Positions 30,878 through 41,223 of a stretch of DNA of 64,000 bases are shown here, piece after piece. Each line of letters opens with the position of its first letter. The first letter of the stretch is position 1. Position numbers and translations under genes: made by a program. This stretch comes from Staphylococcus equorum (lineage in GTDB: Bacteria; Bacillota; Bacilli; Staphylococcales; Staphylococcaceae), in assembly GCF_029024965.1 (NCBI RefSeq), contig NZ_CP118982.1, positions 1,860,001 to 1,924,000 of the forward strand. Direction: 5' to 3'. The notes below the pieces were generated by a model. It did not search any database and was not told the DNA's origin. It saw nothing but the letters and a program-made list of their open reading frames with translations.

Positions 30878-32449
30878 TTATTCCTCAAAATTTTCTTCTT
30901 TTAGGCGTTTAGGATAATCTTTGTGCCAGAAGACAGCATTAGGTAATTTCTTAGGATCTGGTTTATAAATTGCTTTTTTACCTGATCCAAGGTCGTTCTT
31001 CTGTTTCTCATAATCTTTCAAAGCGTTAATTGCAGGCTTATGCAATATCCAAATAGCAATGATATTTAGCCAAGCCATCATACCTACACCTAAATCACCC
31101 ATCATCCACGCTAAGTCAGCAGTTTTAACTGCACCATACACTGTAGCTGCAATGAGAACAGTTCTAGTGATATTAATATAAACAAAAGTCATTTTTTTCG
31201 AACTTTTTCTAGTTAGATACGTAATATTGGTTTCAGCAATATAGTAATATGCCAATATTGTTGTAAAGGCAAAGAAGAATAGTGCAATCGCAATGAAGTA
31301 TGACCCTATTCCTGAGAATGCAGGATCGAATTGATAACCACTTCCTTGGAAAGCTTTATCAATACCAGCTTGCGCGTACATTGCTGTACCAGAGTAATCT
31401 TTATCTCCATTCGACATCTCTACAAAAACACCATTATCTTTAATCAAACTGGATTTACCGTCTGACATGTCAGCATTACCAGTGACATTATATGTACCTG
31501 AAAGTAAAATTATTAAACCTGTTGCCGTACACACAAAAAGTGTATCAATATATACTGAGAATGATTGTACTAGACCTTGTTTAGCTGGATGAGATACTTC
31601 TGCTGCAGACGCAGCATGTGGCCCCGTCCCTTGACCTGCTTCATTGGAATATAGACCTCTTTTAACACCAATTTCAATCATTGCCCCAACGATCCCACCA
31701 AATGCTGCTTCAAACCCAAACGCAGATTTGAATATTAAAGCAAATAGCGCTGGAACTTGTTCAATATTAATAAATATAATAACAACTGCCATTAAAATAT
31801 ATAAAATTGCCATAAACGGAACAACTGCTGTTGCAGCGTTTGCAATCCATTTAATACCACCGAAAATAATTAAAGCAATTAATACTGCCAAAATTGTTGC
31901 GACTATCCATGGATCAAAACTAAACGCATTTTTCATTGAACTAGAAATTGCGTTGGATTGAACACCTGGTAATAATAAACCTACTGAAATTACTGTTACT
32001 ACAGCAAAGATTAAACCATAAATTTTACCGAGTTTACCTTTGATACCATATTCGATATAGAATGCTGGTCCACCTCGGTATTGCCCCTTTTCTTCCCTTT
32101 TATAAATCTGACCGAGTGTAGATTCAATAAATGCACTACCAGCTCCTAAAAATGCTGATGCCCACATCCAGAATATTGCACCAGGACCACCAATGAATAT
32201 GGCAGTTGACACCCCTACAATATTACCAGTACCTACACGACCTGCTAATGATAGTGCAATCGCTTGGAAACTGGATATACCTGTAGGTGATTTCTCCCCT
32301 TGAAACATTAGACGTATCATTTCTTTAAAATGTCTAACTTGGAAAAAGCGTAACATAAATGAAAATAATACCCCCGTAAGTAACAAACCATAGACTAAAG
32401 GCTTGCTCCATACAATATCATACAACCACGTAAGTAAACTCTCTAACAT
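30878..32449 (-). CDS. AGCS-family sodium:amino acid symporter
   Basis: 523-residue membrane protein with eleven or so helices, alanine/glycine:cation symporter family. GRVGTGNIVGVSTAIFIGGPGAIFWMW and EAGQGTGPHAASAAEVSHPAKQGLVQSFSVYIDT are diagnostic. It probably imports alanine or glycine with Na+. The ATG at 32449 (MLESLLTW) has AAGGGGG upstream, so the frame to 32473 is rejected. A perfect 12-bp palindrome lies just upstream at 32476-32504. Confidence 0.9.
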   Translation of the reverse strand: MLESLLTWLYDIVWSKPLVYGLLLTGVLFSFMLRFFQVRHFKEMIRLMFQGEKSPTGISSFQAIALSLAGRVGTGNIVGVSTAIFIGGPGAIFWMWASAFLGAGSAFIESTLGQIYKREEKGQYRGGPAFYIEYGIKGKLGKIYGLIFAVVTVISVGLLLPGVQSNAISSSMKNAFSFDPWIVATILAVLIALIIFGGIKWIANAATAVVPFMAILYILMAVVIIFINIEQVPALFALIFKSAFGFEAAFGGIVGAMIEIGVKRGLYSNEAGQGTGPHAASAAEVSHPAKQGLVQSFSVYIDTLFVCTATGLIILLSGTYNVTGNADMSDGKSSLIKDNGVFVEMSNGDKDYSGTAMYAQAGIDKAFQGSGYQFDPAFSGIGSYFIAIALFFFAFTTILAYYYIAETNITYLTRKSSKKMTFVYINITRTVLIAATVYGAVKTADLAWMMGDLGVGMMAWLNIIAIWILHKPAINALKDYEKQKNDLGSGKKAIYKPDPKKLPNAVFWHKDYPKRLKEENFEE

Positions 32450-32787
32450 AACGTATCCCCCTTGTTGTACCATTATGTATAATGATATTTTTTATCATTA
32501 TACACATATAAAATATTCCGCGCAACGCATTTCATAAGTTATCTTTTTCACAAATTATATATTTTCGATTGTGAATTAATAATAAAAATTTTTAATGACT
32601 TAAATTCTCCATTAAAATAATTTTACACTATTTAATGCATTATGTGACTTTACTTAATATTCTATAAAGTTATTTGAATCGATTTAATTATTCATCAAAT
32701 TGACATCAATTTTTATCTTTTGTTCTGTAGCTATTTGAGATATACTGAATAGTACTTCAAATACGATTTTTTAGGAGGAAAAGTCCT
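32450..32787. other. divergent intergenic region with a perfect 12-bp hairpin
   Basis: 338 bases without a gene. TGTATAATGATA (32476-32487) and TATCATTATACA (32493-32504) form a perfect palindrome with a 5-base T loop, 27 bases before the symporter ATG. It may be an operator or leader hairpin. TTAGGAGG before 32788 is the ribosome binding site of the next gene. No other motif was recognised. Confidence 0.5.
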
Positions 32788-33873
32788 ATGCTTAATAAGG
32801 TTTGGTTTAGAACAGGTGTTGCCTTGCTCATCCTGTTTTTACTTATCAAATTAGTAATGGAAGTCCATAGTGTATTCACACCATTTATTGTTATTATTCA
32901 ATCGGTATTGTTACCACTGTTACTTAGCGGCTTCTTATTCTATGTCTGTTTACCTTTTCAAAAAATTCTTGAAAAATACAAAGTTCCACGTTGGGGTAGT
33001 ATAACAATTATCTTGATTGCGTTAGTTATTATTATAAGCAGCTTTGTAGGTTATATTGCACCGCTGATAATAGATCAAATTTCAAAATTAATTAAACAAA
33101 TCCCAGCTCTACAAAATGAAATTCAAAGCATTGTTAATTTTGCTTTAGATCAAATGGAAAGATTACCAGCAGATGTAACAGACAGAATTAATAATATGAT
33201 TAAATCAATGAGCGATGGCGCTACTAGTATATTATCTAATTCATTAGGGTTTGTGACATCATTTATTTCTACTATGTTTCTACTTATCATGGTGCCATTC
33301 TTCCTAATTTATATGCTAAAAGACCACGAAAGATTCATTCCTTTTATTGCAAGATTATTTAAAGGGGATAGAAAAGTATTCGTAGTTGAATTATTAAAAG
33401 ACTTAAATGAAACAGTTAAATCTTATATTCAAGGTCAAGTAACTGTAAGTATTATTTTAGGTGTCATTTTATATATTGGTTATTCTATACTAGGACTTAA
33501 CTATACATTATTACTTGTTATGTTTGCCTGTCTTGCCAATATGATTCCGTTCTTAGGCCCTTGGATGGCATTTGTACCAGCTGGAATCATTGGCATTATA
33601 CAAAGTCCAACAATATTTATTTGGGTCTGTATCATTACACTGATTGCACAACAGCTAGAAGGAAATGTCATTACGCCAAATGTTATGGGTAAATCTTTAA
33701 ACATCCATCCATTAACAGTCATTGTTGTAATTTTAGCAGCAGGTAACCTTGGTGGTTTTGTACTCATTCTTGTTGCAGTGCCACTATATGCTATTATTAA
33801 ATCTATCGTCCGTAATGTATTCCGGTATAGACAACAGCTTATTGAAGCAGCTAATAGTGACGTCAAAGATTAG
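32788..33873 (+). CDS. AI-2E family transporter
   Basis: 361-residue membrane protein with about eight helices and a central soluble segment. SYIQGQVTVSIILGVILYIGYSILGL and NMIPFLGPWMAFVPA and the late HPLTVIVVILAAGNLGG match the AI-2E (PerM/TqsA) family. Despite the name, most members do not move autoinducer-2; some relatives are Na+/H+ or Na+(Li+)/H+ exchangers. TTAGGAGGAAA precedes the ATG. Monocistronic with a terminator. Confidence 0.85.
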   Translation: MLNKVWFRTGVALLILFLLIKLVMEVHSVFTPFIVIIQSVLLPLLLSGFLFYVCLPFQKILEKYKVPRWGSITIILIALVIIISSFVGYIAPLIIDQISKLIKQIPALQNEIQSIVNFALDQMERLPADVTDRINNMIKSMSDGATSILSNSLGFVTSFISTMFLLIMVPFFLIYMLKDHERFIPFIARLFKGDRKVFVVELLKDLNETVKSYIQGQVTVSIILGVILYIGYSILGLNYTLLLVMFACLANMIPFLGPWMAFVPAGIIGIIQSPTIFIWVCIITLIAQQLEGNVITPNVMGKSLNIHPLTVIVVILAAGNLGGFVLILVAVPLYAIIKSIVRNVFRYRQQLIEAANSDVKD

Positions 33874-33911
33874 CTCGTTTATAAAATCAAAACTTCATTG
33901 TTATTTAACTA

Positions 33912-33957
33912 AAAAAGCTGAAAGATTCTTTTAATGTAAAAGACCTTTCAGCTTTTT
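33912..33957 (+). terminator. terminator of AI-2E family gene
   Basis: AAAAAGCTGAAAG pairs with CTTTCAGCTTTTT around a 20-base loop; T tract on the plus strand. Confidence 0.8.
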
Positions 33958-33992
33958 AGTTTGTCATCGATTTACCATTTTCATAGTTTAAA

Positions 33993-34048
33993 AAAACACC
34001 TCTAACGTGCAATGTTAATTTCTACACATTGCATGTTAGAGGTGTTTT
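33993..34048 (-). terminator. fabI terminator
   Basis: A 22-bp stem (33993-34014 with 34027-34048) with a single G-T pair and a 12-base loop, followed by T residues on the minus strand, six bases after the fabI stop. Confidence 0.9.
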
Positions 34049-34053
34049 GATTA

Positions 34054-34824
34054 TTATTTAACGATATGATAACCACTGTCAACATGAATGTTTTCACCAG
34101 TTACTCCACTAGAGAAATCACTTAATAAGTATGCTGCAGTTTTACCTACTTCTTCTTGATCAACATTACGTTTTAATGGTGCACGTTCTTTTATCTCATT
34201 TAAAATCGTATTGAATCCGCCTACACCTTTTGCACTTAAAGTACGTATTGGTCCTGCTGAGATTGCATTTACACGAATATTGTCTTCACCTAAATCTAAT
34301 GCTAAATAACGGACATTTGCTTCTAAACTTGCTTTAGCAACACCCATAACATTATAATTTTGAACAGCAAATTCTCCACCTAAGTAAGTTGTAGCTACGA
34401 TACTACCACCTTCAGGCATCAATTTTTTAGCTTCACGTGACACGATTGTTAATGAGTACGAACTTATGTCTTGCGCTAATAAAAAACCATCGCGAGAAGT
34501 ATCTATGAAACGACCACGTAAATCTTCCATGTTTGCAAAAGCGATTGAGTGATAAACACCATTAATGTTTCCGACTTCTTCGCCAATTTTCGCAAAACCG
34601 TCAACAACATCTTCATCTTTTTGAACATCAATTTGGTACATATGATGTGTTTCTTGATTCAGTTGTGCTACTAATTTTTCCAACTCTTTTTTACTTCTAT
34701 CTTTACGATATGTAAATACTAAATTTGCACCTAATTCATCTAATACTTTAGCTACACCAAATCCGATACTACGTTTATTAGCAATACCCATAATGACAAA
34801 CGTTTTATTTTCTAAATTAAACAT
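34054..34824 (-). CDS. fabI: enoyl-[acyl-carrier-protein] reductase
   Basis: 256-residue short-chain dehydrogenase-type reductase, last step of each fatty-acid elongation round and target of triclosan. The catalytic Tyr157 and Lys164 (NYNVMGVAK) and the second active-site Tyr147 are present. Phe204, the site often changed in triclosan-resistant S. aureus, is wild type. MGIANKRSIGFGVAK is the cofactor-binding region. AAGGAG precedes the ATG. Monocistronic. Confidence 0.97.
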   Translation of the reverse strand: MFNLENKTFVIMGIANKRSIGFGVAKVLDELGANLVFTYRKDRSKKELEKLVAQLNQETHHMYQIDVQKDEDVVDGFAKIGEEVGNINGVYHSIAFANMEDLRGRFIDTSRDGFLLAQDISSYSLTIVSREAKKLMPEGGSIVATTYLGGEFAVQNYNVMGVAKASLEANVRYLALDLGEDNIRVNAISAGPIRTLSAKGVGGFNTILNEIKERAPLKRNVDQEEVGKTAAYLLSDFSSGVTGENIHVDSGYHIVK

Positions 34825-35093
34825 GAGAATAACTCCTTTATTTAAGTTTTCATTTTAAACCGATTCGAGAAATCATCAGAAAGCTTTGGCTCATTGGCTC
34901 GATTCCAATTCCAATATCCTTTATTTTAACATTGGTTTAATTGTTTAAACAGTTTTTTTGCTATATATAATTTATTTAATAAATATCTACACCTTCTAAT
35001 GAATAAAAGATATTTTCAACCTATGTATAAAAGTAAGGCGTCAGAGGTATCAAAACATAAAAAACACTTTTTCAACTTAACGCTATACTTTTA

Positions 35094-36938
35094 CTAATAA
35101 TAAAATTCTAATTCACGTTTCAATTCATCCACATATTCTTTAGACCCAGTTACAATCACTCTATCTCTATAACGTAATTGTGTATCACCATGAGGTACGA
35201 TAGACTCATTATTTCTAATGATACGTACAAAGATAATATCACCATCGAATGGGAAATTACGTAATTGAATTTGGTCATATTGATGATTTAACATTGCAAT
35301 TTCATATAATGAAGTTTCAACATTACTTAAAAGATTAAGCATGTTTGGTGTTTCAATTAGACCTTTCAGTAATATCTTGTTACTCAAATAGCTACTGAAT
35401 ACTTCTATGCCTTCTCTTTGTAGTTCAATATCACTAGAACTTGATTCTAACCTACAAATCACTCGTTTAACGCCACGTTCTTTAGCCATTAAAGCAACTT
35501 TTCGGTTTATATCATCATCATTAGTTGAACAGACTACAATATTTCTTTCAAATAATCCTAAACGTTCCAACAATTCTTCTTCATAATCTGCAATTTCAAC
35601 CATAGAAATTGCATCAGAAAGCTTGCGTTTATCACTTAAATCATTTCTATAATAAAGTGAAACTTGATAAAGTTGTGAAGTTAAATTTTGAGCGATAGGT
35701 ATTGTTAATTGATTTTTACCGATTAAGCTAACTTCAATTTGTCTTGTTGCTTCATCTGGCATTGGGAACATCTTTTTAAAGACAATAGGTACAAATACAC
35801 ATGTAATAACTGCACTTAGTATTAAAATACCTGATATTTCACTAGAAATAGTACCTAATTGTTCAGCAATTTTCGCCGATGCGATTACTAAAGACAATGT
35901 TGAAGTTAGTAGAAAGGCCGAAGAAATTGTAGTTTTCATATCAAACCATCTACGTATGTAAAACACAGGAACTAATTTCGAAATTAAAAATGCTAATATT
36001 AAAAAGGGTATTATTAATAATAACGAAGGTTCTTTAATTAACTCTGGAATATTTAAATCTACCCCTACCATTATAAAAAATATAGGAATAAAGAAACCAT
36101 AACCAAATGAGTCTAACTTCTCTACCATATCTTCATCTGGACCTAAGAGTGATACAACGACACCTGCTAAAAATGCCCCAAGTATATTTTCAGCTCCTAC
36201 GCCTTCTGCTAAAGCTACTAACAAAATAATCAATGCAAAGACTGCACGTATTCCAATTTGTGTCGTACCATCCATCAACATTTGTAGGAACTGCGCTTTC
36301 TTGAAGATGCCTCCTAAGAAATAAAAGATTAGCGTAAATACTACTAAACTACCAATTAACCAAAGTGATGTACTACCAGAAGCATGTATCGCACCATAAC
36401 CTGTAAGTAATATCATTGTCACTAAATCTGCTAATACAGCAACAAGTAGGATAAATTGTCCTATTGTAGTACGCATAATGTTCATTTCTTTTAAAGTTGG
36501 TACTACTACACCTAATGAAATTGTTGAAATAATAATTACCATAAGTAAGACATCATCAATTAAACCAAACCATTTAAACATATAAGCAAATACAATTGAA
36601 ATAATCATAATAGCCATAAATACAATAACTGCTAATTGTAAATGCCCAGGTTCTTGTTTTTTAGATTTTTCTTCTTGTGCAGTCGAACTTTTATCTTTTT
36701 TAAATGCTTTAAAATCTATTTCTAAACCACTTAAAAACATTAAAAAGATAAATCCTAAAGTGGATAAAATATTAAGCATCGCATCGCGTTCTACTAAATT
36801 TAAAAATGAGTGACCAATGACGATCCCCATTAATATTTCAGCAACTACGACAGGTAAAAAACTAACACGTAGTCTATTGACTAAAATTGGTGTTAAAAAT
36901 GCCGCTAATACAACGACAACAAGCGATAGAAATTCCAT
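35094..36938 (-). CDS. cpaA: CPA2 cation/proton antiporter with RCK domains
   Basis: 614 residues: a KefB-type membrane domain with about twelve helices (~1-380), an RCK_N domain (~395-520; NIVVCSTNDDDINRKVALMAKERGVKRVICRLES) and an RCK_C domain (~530-614). The S. aureus homologue CpaA is gated by c-di-AMP at its RCK_C domain; the same is likely here. GGAGGG precedes the ATG. It is last in the six-gene operon headed by UPF0738, 9 bases after mgtE. Confidence 0.9.
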   Translation of the reverse strand: MEFLSLVVVVLAAFLTPILVNRLRVSFLPVVVAEILMGIVIGHSFLNLVERDAMLNILSTLGFIFLMFLSGLEIDFKAFKKDKSSTAQEEKSKKQEPGHLQLAVIVFMAIMIISIVFAYMFKWFGLIDDVLLMVIIISTISLGVVVPTLKEMNIMRTTIGQFILLVAVLADLVTMILLTGYGAIHASGSTSLWLIGSLVVFTLIFYFLGGIFKKAQFLQMLMDGTTQIGIRAVFALIILLVALAEGVGAENILGAFLAGVVVSLLGPDEDMVEKLDSFGYGFFIPIFFIMVGVDLNIPELIKEPSLLLIIPFLILAFLISKLVPVFYIRRWFDMKTTISSAFLLTSTLSLVIASAKIAEQLGTISSEISGILILSAVITCVFVPIVFKKMFPMPDEATRQIEVSLIGKNQLTIPIAQNLTSQLYQVSLYYRNDLSDKRKLSDAISMVEIADYEEELLERLGLFERNIVVCSTNDDDINRKVALMAKERGVKRVICRLESSSSDIELQREGIEVFSSYLSNKILLKGLIETPNMLNLLSNVETSLYEIAMLNHQYDQIQLRNFPFDGDIIFVRIIRNNESIVPHGDTQLRYRDRVIVTGSKEYVDELKRELEFYY

Positions 36939-36947
36939 ATAACCCTC

Positions 36948-38333
36948 CTACGTTAAATAAGCCATAAATGACGTTGCTAAACCAAAATAAATTAACATAC
37001 TTACAATATCGTTAATTGTTGTAATAAAAGGTCCACTCGCCACTGCGGGGTCGATTTTCAGTTTATCCATAACTAACGGAATCATTGAGCCTACTAATGT
37101 ACCGACTGTCATTGCTATCGTCAAACTAGCGCCAACAATCACTGCTAATATTGGTTGACCATAAAGTATTATTATAATTAAAAATAGCAATATTGAGCAA
37201 ATTAAACCACTTAAAAATCCGCTTCCTGTTTCTCTCAATGCTACTTTGAATTTACTTTGCTCGTAAATTTCACCAGTTGAAATATTACGCACAGAAACGG
37301 CAAGCGATTGCGTTCCAGAATTACCTGACATCCCACTTATAATGGGAATAAAGGCAGCTAATAATGCCACTTGCGATAAAGTATCTTCAAAAGAGCCTAA
37401 AATTGTGGCAGTAATCATACCTAGAAATGTTAATATGATTAACCAAGGCAAGCGTTTTCTAGCTGTTTTTATAATGGAATCATTGGTTGCATCAACATCT
37501 GACACACCAGCTAAGCGTGAGTAGTCTTCGCTAGCTTCTTCATCCATAACATCTAAAATATCATCGATAGTAATAATACCAAGTAAATGATCTTGATAAT
37601 CTACTACAGGCATAGCAATAAAATCATAATCTCGCATTTTTTGAGCAACATCTTCTTGATCATCTGCCGCATTTGCACTGATTACACGTTCACTCATAAT
37701 ATCTTCTATATATGCATCATTTTCAGCCACAATCAAGTCTCTTAACGAAAGTACACCAGCGAGTTGTTTATTATCATTCACTGTAAAAATAACATAAATT
37801 GTTTCGGCATCTGGTGCTTGTTCTTTTACATGCATCATTGCTTCTTTAACTGGCATTGTCGCTTTTAAAGAAATATACTCTGTCGTCATGATACCACCAG
37901 CAGTATCTTCTTCGTAGTGTAGTAATGCTTTGATTTCTTTAGCATCTTCACGTTTCATTAATGTGAGCAAGCTAACAATTTTTTGCTTAGATAACTTATT
38001 CATTATATCTACAGCATTATCATAAGACATGTCTTCTAGCACTTTACTCGCATATTCGGCATCCATAGTGTCAAAAAGTGATTCATATTCATCTTCGTCA
38101 ATTTCTAATTGCTCAAAGAAATCAGCTACTTCTTCTGGTGATAATACTTCAAATATTCTTTGTCGAATTTCTTCATCACTGTCTTCAAAGTATTCACTTT
38201 GTTCATATGTATGCATCGCTAAGAATTCTTTTCTGAATTCATCGATATGATTTTCAAACAACAATTTATCTAGCAATGCTTGATCATATACTTGTTCATC
38301 TTCTAAAGTGATTGAATCCTTTTCATTAGCCAA
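36948..38333 (-). CDS. mgtE: magnesium transporter MgtE
   Basis: 461 residues: an acidic N-domain, two CBS domains (~135-255) that sense cytoplasmic Mg2+, a connecting helix and five C-terminal helices with GSMIPLVMDKLKIDPAVASGPFITTINDIVS, the ion-site region. The start should be TTG at 38333: the sequence ATGGAGGTGGGG just upstream is its ribosome binding site, so the ATG at 38348 is part of that site rather than a start. The resulting length of 461 matches S. aureus MgtE as I recall it. Confidence 0.92.
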   Translation of the reverse strand: MANEKDSITLEDEQVYDQALLDKLLFENHIDEFRKEFLAMHTYEQSEYFEDSDEEIRQRIFEVLSPEEVADFFEQLEIDEDEYESLFDTMDAEYASKVLEDMSYDNAVDIMNKLSKQKIVSLLTLMKREDAKEIKALLHYEEDTAGGIMTTEYISLKATMPVKEAMMHVKEQAPDAETIYVIFTVNDNKQLAGVLSLRDLIVAENDAYIEDIMSERVISANAADDQEDVAQKMRDYDFIAMPVVDYQDHLLGIITIDDILDVMDEEASEDYSRLAGVSDVDATNDSIIKTARKRLPWLIILTFLGMITATILGSFEDTLSQVALLAAFIPIISGMSGNSGTQSLAVSVRNISTGEIYEQSKFKVALRETGSGFLSGLICSILLFLIIIILYGQPILAVIVGASLTIAMTVGTLVGSMIPLVMDKLKIDPAVASGPFITTINDIVSMLIYFGLATSFMAYLT

Positions 38334-38360
38334 TGGCCCCACCTCCATGAATGTTAAAAA

Positions 38361-39215
38361 TTATATCATATTAAATATAGATTCTATTGCGCTATAATCA
38401 TCATTTATTTCAAGCTTTTTATACGTAATTGGATGAATAAAAGATACACGTACACAGCGTAATAATTGATGTGTATATATTGGATGCTTTTCTCCGTATA
38501 AATCATCGCCCACGATTGGATGTCCTATATGTTGAAAATGCACACGTATTTGATGTGTCCTACCAGTTAATAAATGTACTTCACTCAAACTATAATCTTC
38601 AGAATATTGAAGGCATTTAAAACGTGTTCTCGCTTCTTTACCCTTCACATTGACTTGGCGTTGAATAATACTAGATGGATCCCTTGCAATAGGTGCATCA
38701 ATTAAGCCTTCACTTTTCAAATTACCATGGCATATACATAAATATCGCTTATCAACCTGTGTTTGAGACATTAGATGATGTATGAATCCATGTTTGGTAA
38801 AAATAACGATGCCAGATGTATTCCGATCTATCCGAGTAACGATATGAGGGGTAATTGAGAGGGATGACTGCTTAAAATATCCTAATACTTGTTCGACTAA
38901 ACTCAAATGTTTATGATCTCTCGAGGGTGCACAATTTTGAAGTGCAGGTTTCGATACAACAAGTAAATATTCATCTTCATATAAGATATTCAATCTATCC
39001 GTAAATGGCAGCAAATTCGAACTTGGCGTTTCTTGCCCTAAATGAACTTGAAGCACATCGCCAATTTCCAACTGCTTTCTGACTGTAACTGGCTGTCCGT
39101 TAACAACTAAAGCGCCATTATGTTTAATGGCGCTTATAGTCCGCTTAGAATAGTGATTTTTTTGTAAAAATGTTCTTACCAATTCTGGAAATTCAATATC
39201 ATATGTGAATTTCAT
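38361..39215 (-). CDS. RluA/RluD-family pseudouridine synthase
   Basis: 284 residues. The catalytic Asp lies in VTRIDRNTSGIVIFTKH, the RluA-family signature (RxDxxTSG), and HLLTGRTHQIRVHFQHIGHPIVGDDLYG follows near the C-terminus. An N-terminal S4-like segment (TVRKQLEIGDVLQVHLG) is present. It modifies rRNA or tRNA; the exact site is unknown. Its start overlaps the nadK stop, so the two are translationally coupled. Confidence 0.88.
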   Translation of the reverse strand: MKFTYDIEFPELVRTFLQKNHYSKRTISAIKHNGALVVNGQPVTVRKQLEIGDVLQVHLGQETPSSNLLPFTDRLNILYEDEYLLVVSKPALQNCAPSRDHKHLSLVEQVLGYFKQSSLSITPHIVTRIDRNTSGIVIFTKHGFIHHLMSQTQVDKRYLCICHGNLKSEGLIDAPIARDPSSIIQRQVNVKGKEARTRFKCLQYSEDYSLSEVHLLTGRTHQIRVHFQHIGHPIVGDDLYGEKHPIYTHQLLRCVRVSFIHPITYKKLEINDDYSAIESIFNMI

Positions 39216-40024
39216 TACTCATCTTCCTCACTAGAGATAAAGGAGTCATGTACTCTTTTCCAGAAAGGAAATGGTCTAAATCTAGCAAACCTTACTTTTT
39301 CATTTGCTACTCTAAATTGTATAGCATTAACATTTTTATGTTTAATACTCACATGATCAATAGTAGTTAATATCGTGTCATGGTTTACAGGTGTTATCAA
39401 ACACGTATGGTGTTTCGGCAATACTAAAGGCGAACCTACAGTTCTAAACACTCTATTATTAATTGATGCAATTTCTGCAATTTGCATTGCTTCTAGAGAT
39501 GGATGAATTAATGCGCCACCTAGGGCTTTGTTATATGCCGTTGAACCTGATGGTGTAGATACACATAAACCATCACCTCTAAATCGTTCAAATTGATTAC
39601 CTCGTATATTCACATCGACCACTAAAGTAGATCCATTTTCTGTTTTCATAGTTGCTTCGTTTAAAGCTAAATATCTTGTTTCGTAACCATTATCGTTATA
39701 ACGCACAATAATTTCTAACAAAGGATATTCTATGACTTGGAATTCTGAATTATTAATTTCAATAATTAACTTTTCTACTTCATGTGGTAACCAATCCGCA
39801 TAAAATCCTAAATGACCAGTATGTACCCCTACAAACGCACAGCGAGATAACATGTGACTATATTGATGGAAAGCTTGTAACAATGTCCCATCACCACCCA
39901 CTGATATAACTATCTCTGGGTTGTCTGGGTCTTCAACCATTTGAAAATCTTTCATATGGTTAATCATTTTATGTTTCAGTGCATTCGATTTTGAATCACC
40001 TTTAGATAATATCGTATAACGCAT
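39215..40024 (-). CDS. nadK: NAD kinase
   Basis: 269 residues; phosphorylates NAD+ to NADP+. The catalytic GGDGT motif is in [14 protein letters not shown] near residue 45, and NEATMK and [27 protein letters not shown] form the conserved NAD-binding blocks. AGGGGGTG precedes the ATG. It lies 11 bases downstream of relQ within the operon. Confidence 0.96.
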   Translation of the reverse strand: MRYTILSKGDSKSNALKHKMINHMKDFQMVEDPDNPEIVISVGGDGTLLQAFHQYSHMLSRCAFVGVHTGHLGFYADWLPHEVEKLIIEINNSEFQVIEYPLLEIIVRYNDNGYETRYLALNEATMKTENGSTLVVDVNIRGNQFERFRGDGLCVSTPSGSTAYNKALGGALIHPSLEAMQIAEIASINNRVFRTVGSPLVLPKHHTCLITPVNHDTILTTIDHVSIKHKNVNAIQFRVANEKVRFARFRPFPFWKRVHDSFISSEEDE

Positions 40025-40035
40025 GATTACACCCC

Positions 40036-40671
40036 CTAGTCATTATTGTGTTTCTTAGAGCGTTTTTTAGAATAATATTTTTGGGCTTCTTGAATTTCTT
40101 CTTTGATTTCCGACATTTCTTCATCAAGTAAAAACGCTGCTTCTGCTGCCCGTTCAAGGCGATGTTGAATCTCAGGTGGGTAATCTCCATCATATTTATA
40201 ACGTAATGTATGTTCAACAGTGGCCCAAAAGTTCATGGCTAGCGTTCTGATTTGAATTTCTGCTAATATTTTCTTTTCTCCCTTTAGTGTTTCAATAGGA
40301 TATTCAATAATAACATGGAATGAACGGTAACCACTTTGTTTGGTATTACTAATGTAATCTCGTTCTTCCACAACTTTAAAATCTTCACGTTGTCTTAATA
40401 AATTAACTACTACTTCAATGTCATCAACAAATTGACACATTAAGCGTAATCCTGCGATATCATACATTTCTTCATGTAATCGATCAAACGAAATTTGACG
40501 CTTATTTGCTTTATCAATAATGCTAGTCATTGGTTTGACACGGCCGGTTACGAATTCAATTGGCGAAGCATTGTCTTCTACTTCGTATTGTTTTCTAAGG
40601 CCTTTTAATTTAATTTTCAATTCGTCCACTGCTTGTTTATATGGAGATAAAAATTGATCCCATTGATTCAT
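40036..40671 (-). CDS. relQ: small alarmone synthetase RelQ
   Basis: 211-residue single-domain (p)ppGpp synthetase with no hydrolase domain. The synthetase core shows [48 protein letters not shown] and [23 protein letters not shown], including the catalytic Glu. A C-terminal helical, Lys-rich tail is typical of RelQ and tetramer formation. In S. aureus relQ responds to cell-wall stress. It is second in the UPF0738-relQ-nadK-rluA-type-mgtE-cpaA operon. Confidence 0.94.
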   Translation of the reverse strand: MNQWDQFLSPYKQAVDELKIKLKGLRKQYEVEDNASPIEFVTGRVKPMTSIIDKANKRQISFDRLHEEMYDIAGLRLMCQFVDDIEVVVNLLRQREDFKVVEERDYISNTKQSGYRSFHVIIEYPIETLKGEKKILAEIQIRTLAMNFWATVEHTLRYKYDGDYPPEIQHRLERAAEAAFLLDEEMSEIKEEIQEAQKYYSKKRSKKHNND

Positions 40672-40687
40672 AATGCCTCACTCCGCT

Positions 40688-41035
40688 TCACTCTAATTCG
40701 AAAGTATCTTCTACAACGGAAACAAACTCTTTACCATAATTTAAATTACCTTGTATGTTATCCAATATGTAATTAAATTCCCTTTCGAACTGCTGTAATT
40801 CTAATTTATCATTTATTATTATTTTCTTACCTTTATTTTCATGTAGCATAGACCAAGTTTCTTGAACAAAAATTAAATATGAATACGATTGTCCATCATC
40901 CAAGATGTATGCAAAACTATAATTATCACTGTCAACAAGCATTTGTCCTGCTTCTTCCAGACCTTCTGTAGACGCTTCTGTATAACAATTAATACTATCT
41001 TCTGTTACTTTAATTTCATTTACATAAATACGCAT
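40688..41035 (-). CDS. UPF0738 family protein
   Basis: 115-residue acidic soluble protein of unknown function, corresponding to the staphylococcal UPF0738 family (YjbL position in Bacillus). No catalytic motif is visible. AAGGAGG precedes the ATG. It is the first gene of the six-gene operon and is divergent from the CYTH gene, 188 bases apart; this region should hold both promoters. Confidence 0.8.
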   Translation of the reverse strand: MRIYVNEIKVTEDSINCYTEASTEGLEEAGQMLVDSDNYSFAYILDDGQSYSYLIFVQETWSMLHENKGKKIIINDKLELQQFEREFNYILDNIQGNLNYGKEFVSVVEDTFELE

Positions 41036-41223
41036 GCTTGTTCCTCCTTATTCTCCATCATTTTAACATAATTCTATCGTACATAACACGTTACAAGTCT
41101 AATGTTATGACAACAATTTAGCATAATACCTGAAGTATTTTTAATTTTAAAATGCAGTTCAATTTAAATTATGTCGTAAGTGTTTTAAAATAAATCATTA
41201 TATGCTTAAAAGGAGTGTTTCTC

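Noticed and set aside
34054..34824. Triclosan-resistance mutation in FabI
   Set aside because: Phe204, Tyr147, Tyr157 and Lys164 are all wild type.
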